NCBI GenBank assembly: GCA_009924885.1
Contig: RFQS01000062.1
Location: forward strand, 1-10,302
Source: Pseudomonadota bacterium
GTDB taxonomy: Bacteria; Cyanobacteriota; Vampirovibrionia; LMEP-6097
DNA: 10,302 nt
Direction of reading: 5' to 3'
Part shown: in pieces, positions 1 to 6,615 of the stretch
Layout: every line of letters starts with the position of its first letter
How positions within the stretch are numbered: position 1 is the stretch's first letter
Program-made: the position numbers and the translations under genes
Notes under the pieces: model-generated
Told to the model about the DNA's origin: nothing
The model's input: only the letters and a program-made list of their open reading frames with translations
Databases searched by the model: none

Positions 1-505
1 CCAGTTGTTTTGTCTCAATATATTCATTAATAATCTCAATAACAGTATTTGCAAGATTATACGATGCACCTCCTACCTTTATTTTGAGAAGATGCTCATT
101 TACCCAGTACCTATTAGTCTCGTGGCTGCGCAGAATAAGCGTGAGTTCGGAGGAAGGGAAGTATTTTTGAAATTCTGAATTTACTCTATTGTTTAAAGCA
201 TGATTTTGTAGCTTATCCCCAAACGGAAGCTCTCTTTGCCTGGTAAATAAACTTACAAAAGTAGCTCCTTCATAGTTTTCATAGCCGTTTTGTCTGTCAT
301 AACCTCTATTGATGTAATCTTCAATGACGACATATACTGCGTATAGACTAGCAAAGCTAGAACGAGCTTTCGAGCCTTTATTCGCAGACTTAGTTTTAAA
401 GTTGATATATTGAATTAACTGGCTGTTATTAAAAATATCTTCAGCATCTTTTCCAAATTTTTTTTCTAAAATTGACTTTATGTTATTTGTGAATGTATGT
501 TCCAT
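1..505 (-). CDS. Putative restriction endonuclease partner of the YhdJ-like methyltransferase (partial, runs off left edge)
   Basis: Reading the minus strand from the ATG at 505 gives an uninterrupted frame of 168 codons that leaves the window, so only the N-terminal part is visible. It begins MEHTFTNNIKSILEKKFGKD and contains SFASLYAVYVVIEDYINRGY and GDKLQNHALNNRVNSEFQKY. A TAG lies directly in frame before the ATG, so this is the earliest possible start. The start lies inside the end of the methyltransferase gene (23-base overlap), which indicates translational coupling in one operon. I recognise no family from sequence alone and see no PD-(D/E)XK motif in the visible part; the catalytic centre could lie beyond the edge. 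The endonuclease call rests on context: an ORF overlapping the 3' end of a sequence-specific methyltransferase is usually its restriction partner. If so, it should cut ATGCAT, like the known NsiI/AvaIII specificity. An unrelated accessory protein cannot be excluded. Confidence 0.6.
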   Translation of the reverse strand, partial: MEHTFTNNIKSILEKKFGKDAEDIFNNSQLIQYINFKTKSANKGSKARSSFASLYAVYVVIEDYINRGYDRQNGYENYEGATFVSLFTRQRELPFGDKLQNHALNNRVNSEFQKYFPSSELTLILRSHETNRYWVNEHLLKIKVGGASYNLANTVIEIINEYIETKQL

Positions 506-1361
506 CTAGCGTAAATAGTGTTTGTTGCCCATTGCTTATTGTATTCTTCACCTCGAAGCTACGTAGCTCCTTTTCTAGCTTTTCCCCTTTATACTCTTTA
601 GCAAGTTGCAGACGCCTTAGTCCGATTTTTACGTAATCCTCTTGCAGCTCAACCCCAATAGAACTTCTGTTTAATTCCTTTGCAACAAAGGAAGTAGTAA
701 AAGTTCCTGAAAACGGGTCTAATATCAGATCGCCTTGATTGGAGCTTGCTTTAATAATTCTTTCAAGCAGCGCAACTGGTTTTTGTGTTGGATGATTCTC
801 ATACTCACTCATCCTATACCTAACTCTTGGAAAATCCCAGACATTGCCTGGTACTTTCTCCGAATTATAAACAGTTGGGGTAGCTTTACGATAATCAATG
901 AGTTTACGCTTTGCGCCTGTTTTAGCTTCTACTAAAATATCACTTGAGTTGAATGTGTAATTTTTTTTGTCTTTAACACAAAACAAAATAGGCTCATACA
1001 TTGACCCAAAGTAATTTTTAGCTTGAACTCCTGAGCTATCGTATGACCATACTAACCGTGACAATATTTCTAATTTCCCACGAAGGAAAATATCAAAATA
1101 AGGCATAAACTGGGTGGCAGTCATTACATAAAAACTGCCGTTGGTTTTTAGCTTATTGACGCACAGCAAGAGCCATTCGTAACACCAGTTTAAATAAGCC
1201 TCGTCAGATTCCCATCTTTCCACGTGTCCGTTAAAGTTTTTTCCAATGTTATAGGGTGGGTCTGCAAATATAAGTTCTACTGAGTTATCTGGCAGCGACC
1301 GAAGGGCCTCTAAAGCGTCCCCATGAATAACTTTATGTTTATCTGTCCCAGTTATATGCAA
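483..1361 (-). CDS. yhdJ: Adenine-specific DNA methyltransferase, beta class, YhdJ-like (predicted ATGCAT specificity)
   Basis: Transfers a methyl group from S-adenosylmethionine to adenine N6 in DNA. The catalytic motif IV DPPY is at residues 34-37 (FADPPYNIGKNF) and the SAM-binding motif I DPFSGT at 215-220. Motif IV preceding motif I defines the beta class. Segments such as VWSYDSSGVQAK (104-115), SMYEPIL (120-126), KVPGNVWDFPRVRY (169-182) and YENHPTQKP (187-195) match, from memory, E. coli YhdJ almost residue for residue across the whole length. YhdJ methylates ATGCAT, so the same target is predicted here. The length of 292 residues is normal for the family. The start is a TTG with an in-frame TAA two codons upstream and no ATG or GTG before the conserved domain, so TTG is the best choice; no strong ribosome binding site is visible. 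In E. coli YhdJ is an orphan enzyme. Here an ORF overlaps its 3' end, suggesting a complete type II restriction-modification system. Confidence 0.93.
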   Translation of the reverse strand: MHITGTDKHKVIHGDALEALRSLPDNSVELIFADPPYNIGKNFNGHVERWESDEAYLNWCYEWLLLCVNKLKTNGSFYVMTATQFMPYFDIFLRGKLEILSRLVWSYDSSGVQAKNYFGSMYEPILFCVKDKKNYTFNSSDILVEAKTGAKRKLIDYRKATPTVYNSEKVPGNVWDFPRVRYRMSEYENHPTQKPVALLERIIKASSNQGDLILDPFSGTFTTSFVAKELNRSSIGVELQEDYVKIGLRRLQLAKEYKGEKLEKELRSFEVKNTISNGQQTLFTLDGTYIHK

Positions 1362-1424
1362 TTCTTAATACCAGTGCTAGTTTACTTATTCTAAGCCAAT
1401 GGGCGTAAACCTTCCGATATTCCT

Positions 1425-1430
1425 ATTATA
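1425..1430 (-). promoter_or_regulatory. Candidate -10 box for the methyltransferase operon
   Basis: The minus strand carries a perfect TATAAT here, about 63 bases upstream of the TTG start of the methyltransferase. No good -35 hexamer is visible 16-18 bases upstream. It lies 29 bases beyond the stop codon of the decayed transposase gene, so the operon's promoter sits at or near the edge of the insertion sequence remnant. Sequence pattern only. Confidence 0.4.
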
Positions 1431-1459
1431 CAATGTCTTACATGAGTAACTTTCATAAA

Positions 1460-2268
1460 CTACTTAAAAAAGCTTCTCAACCACCCCAAAAACAAAGGAC
1501 TCTCAAACTTCCTCTGATTGTAGCGATAAGCAAACTCATCAACGTAAGTCTGCAAATACTTAGGTGAAACTGCGTTGTAAGTGCTATTAACACTGCGTTT
1601 TAACTGAGACCAGAAACCTTCAATAGTATTAGTGTGCTTAATGCCTTCTACATACTGCTTAGAGCCATGATTAACAGTTCTATGTTCATAGTCATAACGA
1701 CAGAGCCTTTTTTAACATTGTCTTTGATTAAAGGCATTACAGGAGAAGACTTAACATTTTCAGTAACTACAGCTCTTACAGAGCCTTCTCTTTCTACTAA
1801 TCCCACCACTGGAGTCTTTTTATCTGAGCCTCTTCCTCTTTTACCCTTAGCTCTGCCACCGATATAAGTCTCATCAACTTCTACAGTGCCATTAAAAGGC
1901 TCTGTATTCTCACTAAATAATGATCTGATTTGTTTAGCTATTCTCCAAGCACACTTATAAGTTACGCCTAGCTGTCTTTGTAGCTCTTTAGCCGATACCC
2001 CATTTTTAGAGTTAGAAAATAAAAAGATAGCAAAGAACCATTTATAAAGATCACTGCTTGAATTTTCAAAGATAGTATCTTTCTTTGGGCTTGTTTGATG
2101 TTTACCACAAGAGCAAACGAAATGAGAAGTATTAGCTTGTCTATGATAGTTACCTGCTTTACCGTAGCTCGGACATACTGCATTACTGAATCTTTGGTTA
2201 AATAAATATTGTAAACAAGAATCGTTATCTGGAAATTCTCTATTGAAATCTTGAATCGTATATCTCAT
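1460..2268 (-). pseudogene. Decayed IS1595-family (ISXO2-like) transposase
   Basis: The 5' part (ATG at 2268) encodes an N-terminal zinc-ribbon region, a helix-turn-helix-like segment (KELQRQLGVTYKCAWRIAKQ, 94-113) and the first catalytic Asp in EVDETYIGG (Asp132). Reading continues to GSVVMT, then enters a wrong frame and stops at a TAG just after 1650. In the next frame the rest of the family's C-terminus is present down to the TAG at 1460-1462: EHRTVNHGSKQYVEGIKHTN, TIEGFWSQLKR, YLQTYVDEFAYRYNQRKF. Comparing the joint (about 1690-1692) with the family pattern TDexxYxxLxxxYeH shows that about 12-14 codons are missing, including the second catalytic Asp, with a change of frame. The zinc ribbon is also damaged: C32-P-S-Y35 replaces the usual C-x2-C, while C52 and C54 remain. 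Intact members are about 270-300 residues, which fits the repaired length. It should be inactive. I could not find convincing terminal inverted repeats. Confidence 0.88.
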
Positions 2269-2332
2269 AGAGACTTATTACGCTATATTCCAAGGGATAC
2301 TTACCTTGAAAAATATAAAACAACAAAAGCAG

Positions 2333-2363
2333 GCTTGAGGCAAAACAAAGTTTTGCCTCAAGC
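2333..2363 (-). terminator. Probable intrinsic terminator downstream of the helicase gene
   Basis: A perfect 14-bp inverted repeat (arms GCTTGAGGCAAAAC at 2333-2346 and its complement at 2350-2363) closes a 3-base loop. On the minus strand the stem is followed by CTGCTTTTGTTGTTTTAT, a U-rich tract when transcribed; on the plus strand it is followed by C-rich sequence. It therefore fits termination of minus-strand transcription coming from pcrA, though it lies 133 bases beyond that stop codon. It would also shield pcrA transcripts from reading into the transposase remnant. An insertion sequence end is an alternative explanation. Confidence 0.6.
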
Positions 2364-2401
2364 TCCCCTCCTAACCCCAGCGAAGCAAAATCAGGTAAAT
2401 C

Positions 2402-2490
2402 TCATGTGACTAACACATTCGAGTGAATGAAGCTTGGGGACCCGCTCTGCAAGAGTGGGGCGGAATGAACCGAATGTGTTAGTCACATGA
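2402..2490. repeat. 20-bp perfect inverted repeat flanking 49 bases
   Basis: The arms TCATGTGACTAACACATTCG (2402-2421) and its exact reverse complement (2471-2490) enclose a 49-base spacer with higher GC than the surroundings. Within the spacer, CCCGCTCT and AGAGTGGG around a 3-base loop can form a nested hairpin of 8 pairs (one G-U in a plus-strand transcript, an A-C mismatch in a minus-strand transcript). The direct repeat GAATGAA also occurs twice (2425-2431, 2463-2469). It starts 6 bases after the pcrA stop codon. It may be a large terminator or RNA-stabilising structure, a miniature inverted-repeat transposable element, or the remains of a mobile element. I found no target-site duplication at its ends. 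No open frame of note lies inside. Confidence 0.8.
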
Positions 2491-2496
2491 CTACAA

Positions 2497-5037
2497 TTAC
2501 TTGATCTTGATGAGCTTGGCAAAATTCGGATCAAGCAACTTCTTCTGCCCCTCTGCAAATTCAATATTATAAAGAACTTTTTCTGCTGAACCTAATACCT
2601 GAGTGACTTTCCCCTCGCCAAATTTAGCATGCTTAACTGTATCACCAACTTCAAACTCTATTTTAAAGTTAGCAGCTACCTTGCGTGCTTCTTGCCTTGC
2701 TGCCATGCCCCTGCCTTCATCGTAATAATTAGAGACGGAGCTGCTTGCTTGGCTATAACGAGAGCCATTGCCAAAACCCGAATTGCTATTAGAGGTACTT
2801 CCGCCAAAATTACTATTGGTAAAACCTGGGCGTTTAATGGTAGTCGGATTCTTATTCGCTGCAAAACCACTAGGGCTGAAATTATCATCAGTAAAGCTTT
2901 CTCTTTCAAAGCCTTTATTGAGATTTTTATTACCTAAATTAGCAGTACGGCTTGATCCAGAATCATTTGTTTGTGATTCACCATAGTACCCTATCAGAAG
3001 CTCTCTTGGTGCTTCACCCAAGAATCTACTCGGCATACAAAAATCTGTCTGTCCGAAAATCCTTCGACGACGTGCGTGGGTCATAAATAGTTTATCTTCG
3101 GCTCTAGTCACTCCGACATACATTAATCTTCTTTCTTCTTCAAGCTGGGTTTTGTCTTTAGCATCTAAGCTGCGTTGGTGTGGGAAAATACCTTCTTCCA
3201 TGCCCGTGAGAAATACTACAGGAAACTCTAGTCCCTTAGCTGCATGTAAGGTCATCATAGTGACAGCACTAGTATTCTGTTTGGAATTATCAATTTCGCT
3301 CAATAGTGAAATCTCTGCAAGAAAGGCTGATAGTGAGTTATCTTCTGCGTTTAGTCCATAATCTGTCGCTACTCCAATTAATTCTTGTATGTTTTCCATT
3401 CTGGATTCAGACTCCGCATCATTAGAGGTATTCAGCATATCTGAGTAGCCAGTTTTGTGGAAAATATCATCGACTAAGTCACCAAGATCTAGAGATTTTT
3501 CAGCTAAACGAAGCTCTTCTATTAGATTCGTAAAATCTTTTATTTTTTTCTTTACGCTATCTGAGAGGCTAGAGATTTCATCTATTTCTAGCAAGGCCCT
3601 GTATAGCGTGTAGCCGAATTGATCAGCGTGCTCTTCTATTTTAGTTATAGTCGTAGCACCTATGGATCTGCGTGGCTCATTGATAATACGCTTTAAACTT
3701 TGGCTGTCAGCTGGATTGTAAAGAACTTTCATATAGGAGATCATGTCTTTGATTTCTTTTCTGTCGTAAAACCTAAAGCCACCTACTATGACGTACGGAA
3801 TATTTCTTCTGAGTAGTGCTTCTTCGAGAACTCTTGACTGTACATTAGTTCTGTAAAGTATCGCAAAATCTTTTATGCGATTAGTTCCTGCGGCAACTCG
3901 TCTTTGGATTTCTGCACTGATGTACTGCGCTTCCTCTAATTCATCTTGAGCCTCGAATACACTTATTTTTTCACCATCTATTTTAGTCGCTTGAAGATTT
4001 TTTTCTATACGCTCTGAGTTATTCTCTATGATTCTGTTTGCGACGGCTAAGATATTTCCAGTAGAACGATAATTCTCTTCTAGTTTAATTAAATCAGCAT
4101 TGGGATAATCATTCTGAAAGCCAATAATAATCTTGAAATCTGCTCCACGCCAAGAATAGATACTTTGATCGACATCACCTACGACGGTAAGCGACTTATT
4201 TCCTGATGTCCAGAGTTTTTCAGGATCATAATGCTGAGGGTCTTTTCTTTCATTTTTTAGACAGCCTTCAGCGAGTAAACGTATCATCTCATATTGAGTG
4301 TGATTAGTATCCTGGTATTCATCTACTAATATATGTTTAAAGCGACTATGAAAATATTTACGGCTTTCCTCATCTTGAGAAAGTAAATGCACCGTAAAGA
4401 GTAATAAATCATCAAAGTCAAGTGCGTTGTTCTTTGCCATTAAGTCTTCATATTTAGCGTAAATTTGGGCCACGCGTTCCTCTCTAAAATCTACGGCTTG
4501 TCCATTAAAATCTTTAGCTGTTCTTTTTTCATTTTTAGCCTCGCTAATGCGGTAGCGTATAGTCTTCGGAACATATATCTTAGGGTCTAAGTCTAGCGAT
4601 TTAATCGCTTCTTTAACTATATTGATGGTGTCTGTTTCATCGAATATAACGAAATTCTTATTCCAAGTCTTAATAGAGCCATCTGGGGCAGCTATGCGGA
4701 TTTTTTCTATTTCAGTTCTTAGTAATCTTGCACAGATAGAGTGAAAAGTACCTATCCAAGAATATTTCACATTTTCTTCACCAATAATCTTAGTTAGTCT
4801 TTCTTTCATCTCTTTAGCTGCTTTATTAGTGAAAGTAACAGCTAGAATGTTTGCGGGGTGTATCCCTGAAAGTATCATGTGGGCTATTCGATGCGTAAGT
4901 ACCTTGGTTTTACCGCTACCCGCTCCAGCTAGCACTAATAGGGGTGCTCCGCGTTGTTCGACTGCTAATTTTTGTGCTGGATTTAAACCAGTCAAAATGC
5001 TAATCTTTTTATCTGTACTGTGGGTATCTAAATTCAC
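2497..5037 (-). CDS. pcrA: ATP-dependent DNA helicase, UvrD/PcrA type (superfamily 1A)
   Basis: A 3'-5' DNA translocase of repair and replication restart. The motifs are present in order: Q motif LNPAQ (18-22), Walker A AGAGSGKT (37-44), Ia TFTNKAA (68-74), II VDEYQDTN (238-245), III GDVDQSIYSWRGA (287-299), IV EENYRSTGN, V TLHAAKGLEFPVVFLTG and VI EERRLMYVGVTRAEDKLF. After a Gly/Ser/Asn-rich linker the last 53 residues (FEVGDTVKHAKFGEGKV onward) match the C-terminal Tudor-like domain of PcrA, which in that family contacts RNA polymerase. The length of 846 is slightly above usual, partly from about 20 extra residues between motifs II and III (roughly 258-280, NERKDPQHYDPEKLW). The start chosen is GTG, with no Shine-Dalgarno; a TTG at 4995 (codon 15, just before the Q motif) is a possible alternative. 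The minus-strand transcript probably ends at the hairpins at 2333-2490. Confidence 0.96.
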   Translation of the reverse strand: MNLDTHSTDKKISILTGLNPAQKLAVEQRGAPLLVLAGAGSGKTKVLTHRIAHMILSGIHPANILAVTFTNKAAKEMKERLTKIIGEENVKYSWIGTFHSICARLLRTEIEKIRIAAPDGSIKTWNKNFVIFDETDTINIVKEAIKSLDLDPKIYVPKTIRYRISEAKNEKRTAKDFNGQAVDFREERVAQIYAKYEDLMAKNNALDFDDLLLFTVHLLSQDEESRKYFHSRFKHILVDEYQDTNHTQYEMIRLLAEGCLKNERKDPQHYDPEKLWTSGNKSLTVVGDVDQSIYSWRGADFKIIIGFQNDYPNADLIKLEENYRSTGNILAVANRIIENNSERIEKNLQATKIDGEKISVFEAQDELEEAQYISAEIQRRVAAGTNRIKDFAILYRTNVQSRVLEEALLRRNIPYVIVGGFRFYDRKEIKDMISYMKVLYNPADSQSLKRIINEPRRSIGATTITKIEEHADQFGYTLYRALLEIDEISSLSDSVKKKIKDFTNLIEELRLAEKSLDLGDLVDDIFHKTGYSDMLNTSNDAESESRMENIQELIGVATDYGLNAEDNSLSAFLAEISLLSEIDNSKQNTSAVTMMTLHAAKGLEFPVVFLTGMEEGIFPHQRSLDAKDKTQLEEERRLMYVGVTRAEDKLFMTHARRRRIFGQTDFCMPSRFLGEAPRELLIGYYGESQTNDSGSSRTANLGNKNLNKGFERESFTDDNFSPSGFAANKNPTTIKRPGFTNSNFGGSTSNSNSGFGNGSRYSQASSSVSNYYDEGRGMAARQEARKVAANFKIEFEVGDTVKHAKFGEGKVTQVLGSAEKVLYNIEFAEGQKKLLDPNFAKLIKIK

Positions 5038-5038
5038 G

Positions 5039-5044
5039 TATAAT
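5039..5044 (+). promoter_or_regulatory. Candidate -10 box for the DprA-like gene
   Basis: A perfect TATAAT lies in the 18-base gap between the divergent starts of pcrA and the DprA-like gene. Transcription would begin near 5051, about five bases before the ATG at 5056, giving an almost leaderless message; no Shine-Dalgarno is present. No convincing -35 element is seen, and any such element would lie inside the pcrA coding region. Confidence 0.4.
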
Positions 5045-5055
5045 AATTGTAAATC

Positions 5056-5643
5056 ATGATGGGTAATTTGATTCTTTCTGAAACTATAGCTTCACATTCA
5101 CCAATGAATCAGGTCGATTCATTAGTGACATCTGATAATAGTAGTTTTTTGGATAGTCCGTCTGTCCAAGATCTAAGCGAAGAGTTTAAAAATATCCAGG
5201 ATGCCGCTGGAAAGAAAGTGGCGATGATAGGCAGCCGTGATCTATCTATGAGTCAGATTAAGATTATTGAGATGATAGCCTTTGGCTTAACTGTAGCTGG
5301 AAATACTATTATTACTAGTGGTGGCTACTGTGGTACTAACTATGCGACGATTAAAGGTGCTCTTAGAGGTAATGCTGATAGGCTGAAAGTCGTTTTGCCG
5401 CAGACTTTACAGCAGCAGATTAAAGAAGTCCAAGATCAGCTAATTGGTGTTAAAAATATTACTGAGCATCCAGAGTGGACACATATGCTTTTAGCTGACG
5501 CTAGCCGCCTTTGTAATCAAGAGATAATCTATGAGTGCCAGCAGTTAATCTGCTTTCTTTATCGTGATAGTAATACTCTTAAAGACTCTTTAAAATATGC
5601 TCATAGCTTAAATAAAGTGGTTACTACTTTTTATTTGGATTAG
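5056..5643 (+). CDS. Stand-alone DprA-like (SLOG/Rossmann) protein of cyanobacterial type
   Basis: Residues 53-115 show the Rossmann-like core of the DprA/Smf superfamily: KKVAMIGSRDLS, then NTIITSGGYCGTNYATIKGA (83-102) and LKVVLPQTL. In this superfamily the Gly-rich segment binds a ligand or DNA-related phosphates. The rest (ADASRLCNQEII, CQQLICFLYRDSNTL, VVTTFYLD at the end) corresponds, from memory, to a small protein found across cyanobacteria and annotated DNA recombination-mediator protein A. It is much shorter than full DprA (195 versus about 300-370 residues) and lacks the SAM and winged-helix domains, so a role in recombination is only inferred. The first 45 residues are Ser/Asn rich and probably disordered; ATG at 5104 (Met17) is an alternative start. 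It diverges from pcrA, which supports a DNA-metabolism link, and overlaps the stop of the convergent sulfotransferase gene by 4 bases. Confidence 0.8.
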   Translation: MMGNLILSETIASHSPMNQVDSLVTSDNSSFLDSPSVQDLSEEFKNIQDAAGKKVAMIGSRDLSMSQIKIIEMIAFGLTVAGNTIITSGGYCGTNYATIKGALRGNADRLKVVLPQTLQQQIKEVQDQLIGVKNITEHPEWTHMLLADASRLCNQEIIYECQQLICFLYRDSNTLKDSLKYAHSLNKVVTTFYLD

Positions 5644-6593
5644 TATCCAAGCCTTTCTTGTAAGCTGTCTATGCGCTGAGAGATCCTATCAATCTTATCC
5701 TTATTTTTTAACCATTTATCCTGCCTAGGAGCAGAAACTACTGAGACTTTAGGGTCTATATTTATCATTCTCTGAATGCCTGTTGAGAATTCAATTTCAC
5801 AGAAATCACAGATGTCTTTAATACTATTTACTCGATTAGCTAAAATATCTTCGTAACGAACGTGTAAGTATTTTTCTGAAGCCATTTCACTAAAAGCATT
5901 TAAGGCATACTCATTAGCTGAAAGCCACTGGAAGGCACAGACTTCTTCTATGCTTTTACCTGATAAATACTCTTCCCAGTTAGGAGGATTTAAAAATTTC
6001 CAGACTTTACCAGAATAACCATTAATATTTAGCCGTGAATTATATTCGTGAAATTCTCTAAATTTAAAATCAAATAATTTACCATCAGAGAGCCAAGCAT
6101 CAATCAAGGAACTGATATTAGCTCTGCCATCTCTGCTTAGAAAAATATATTTAGCGTCTGGAAATAATTTATTAAGGTATTTTAGGCGAAATACATTAGG
6201 TGGTGTCTTATCAATAATTCGATAGTCATTGAGCTTTAATATATTTTCTTTGAAGAATTTATTTAGATGGAGGTAGCTTTTAAATAGTGGCTTTAATTTT
6301 TCTCTGAAAAATAAGACACGGGTTAATTCTCCAAAGCTCTCATTATTAAAGGTATTCAGGTGATATAGGTTTTCCAGCTCTTCTTGATCTGTATTTTTAA
6401 AGTCTTTTTCATCTAAGTACATAGAGAATATGGGATCACGTTTATCTTTTAGGAATTTCTGCCAAAGATAATGAGATTCACGGTAACTAGACCATAGCTC
6501 GGGGCTTTCACTGAGTAATTTAAAAAGCAGTGATGAACCACTACGTGGAGAAGAGATTATGAAAATAGGTCTTTGGATTTTCATTAGATTCAT
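5640..6593 (-). CDS. PAPS-dependent sulfotransferase family protein
   Basis: Predicted to move a sulfuryl group from 3'-phosphoadenosine 5'-phosphosulfate to a carbohydrate, lipid or other acceptor. The 5'-phosphosulfate loop is IISSPRSGSSLLFKLL (12-27), following a beta strand (RPIFI) as usual. The 3'-phosphate-binding element is YIFLSRDGRANISSLIDAW (149-167), with the typical S-R-D-G-R. DKTPPNVFRL (128-137) is typical of the Sulfotransfer_3 type. There is no signal peptide or membrane segment, so a cytoplasmic or membrane-associated enzyme is expected. At 317 residues it is full length. ATG at 6593 is used, with ATG at 6584 (Met4) an alternative; neither has a clear Shine-Dalgarno. It starts 22 bases after the galE stop on the same strand, so the two are probably cotranscribed, which points to a sugar-containing acceptor. 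The acceptor itself cannot be read from sequence. Confidence 0.85.
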   Translation of the reverse strand: MNLMKIQRPIFIISSPRSGSSLLFKLLSESPELWSSYRESHYLWQKFLKDKRDPIFSMYLDEKDFKNTDQEELENLYHLNTFNNESFGELTRVLFFREKLKPLFKSYLHLNKFFKENILKLNDYRIIDKTPPNVFRLKYLNKLFPDAKYIFLSRDGRANISSLIDAWLSDGKLFDFKFREFHEYNSRLNINGYSGKVWKFLNPPNWEEYLSGKSIEEVCAFQWLSANEYALNAFSEMASEKYLHVRYEDILANRVNSIKDICDFCEIEFSTGIQRMINIDPKVSVVSAPRQDKWLKNKDKIDRISQRIDSLQERLGY

Positions 6594-6615
6594 GACTTAG
6601 GTGTGAGATTCACTT

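Noticed and set aside
1634..1867. Plus-strand 77-residue frame across the transposase
   Set aside because: Antisense shadow of the transposase remnant; its composition is simply complementary to the true coding frame.
1385..2320. Terminal inverted repeats bounding the IS1595-like element
   Set aside because: I compared the flanks on both sides, and only scattered short matches (such as CTT..GATAT) appear; no 15-30 bp imperfect repeat or 8-bp target duplication is convincing.
2629..2937. Open frames on both strands overlapping the C-terminal part of pcrA
   Set aside because: They are out-of-frame or antisense readings of the Gly/Ser/Asn-rich linker; low-complexity composition, no family resemblance, and the pcrA frame is unambiguous.
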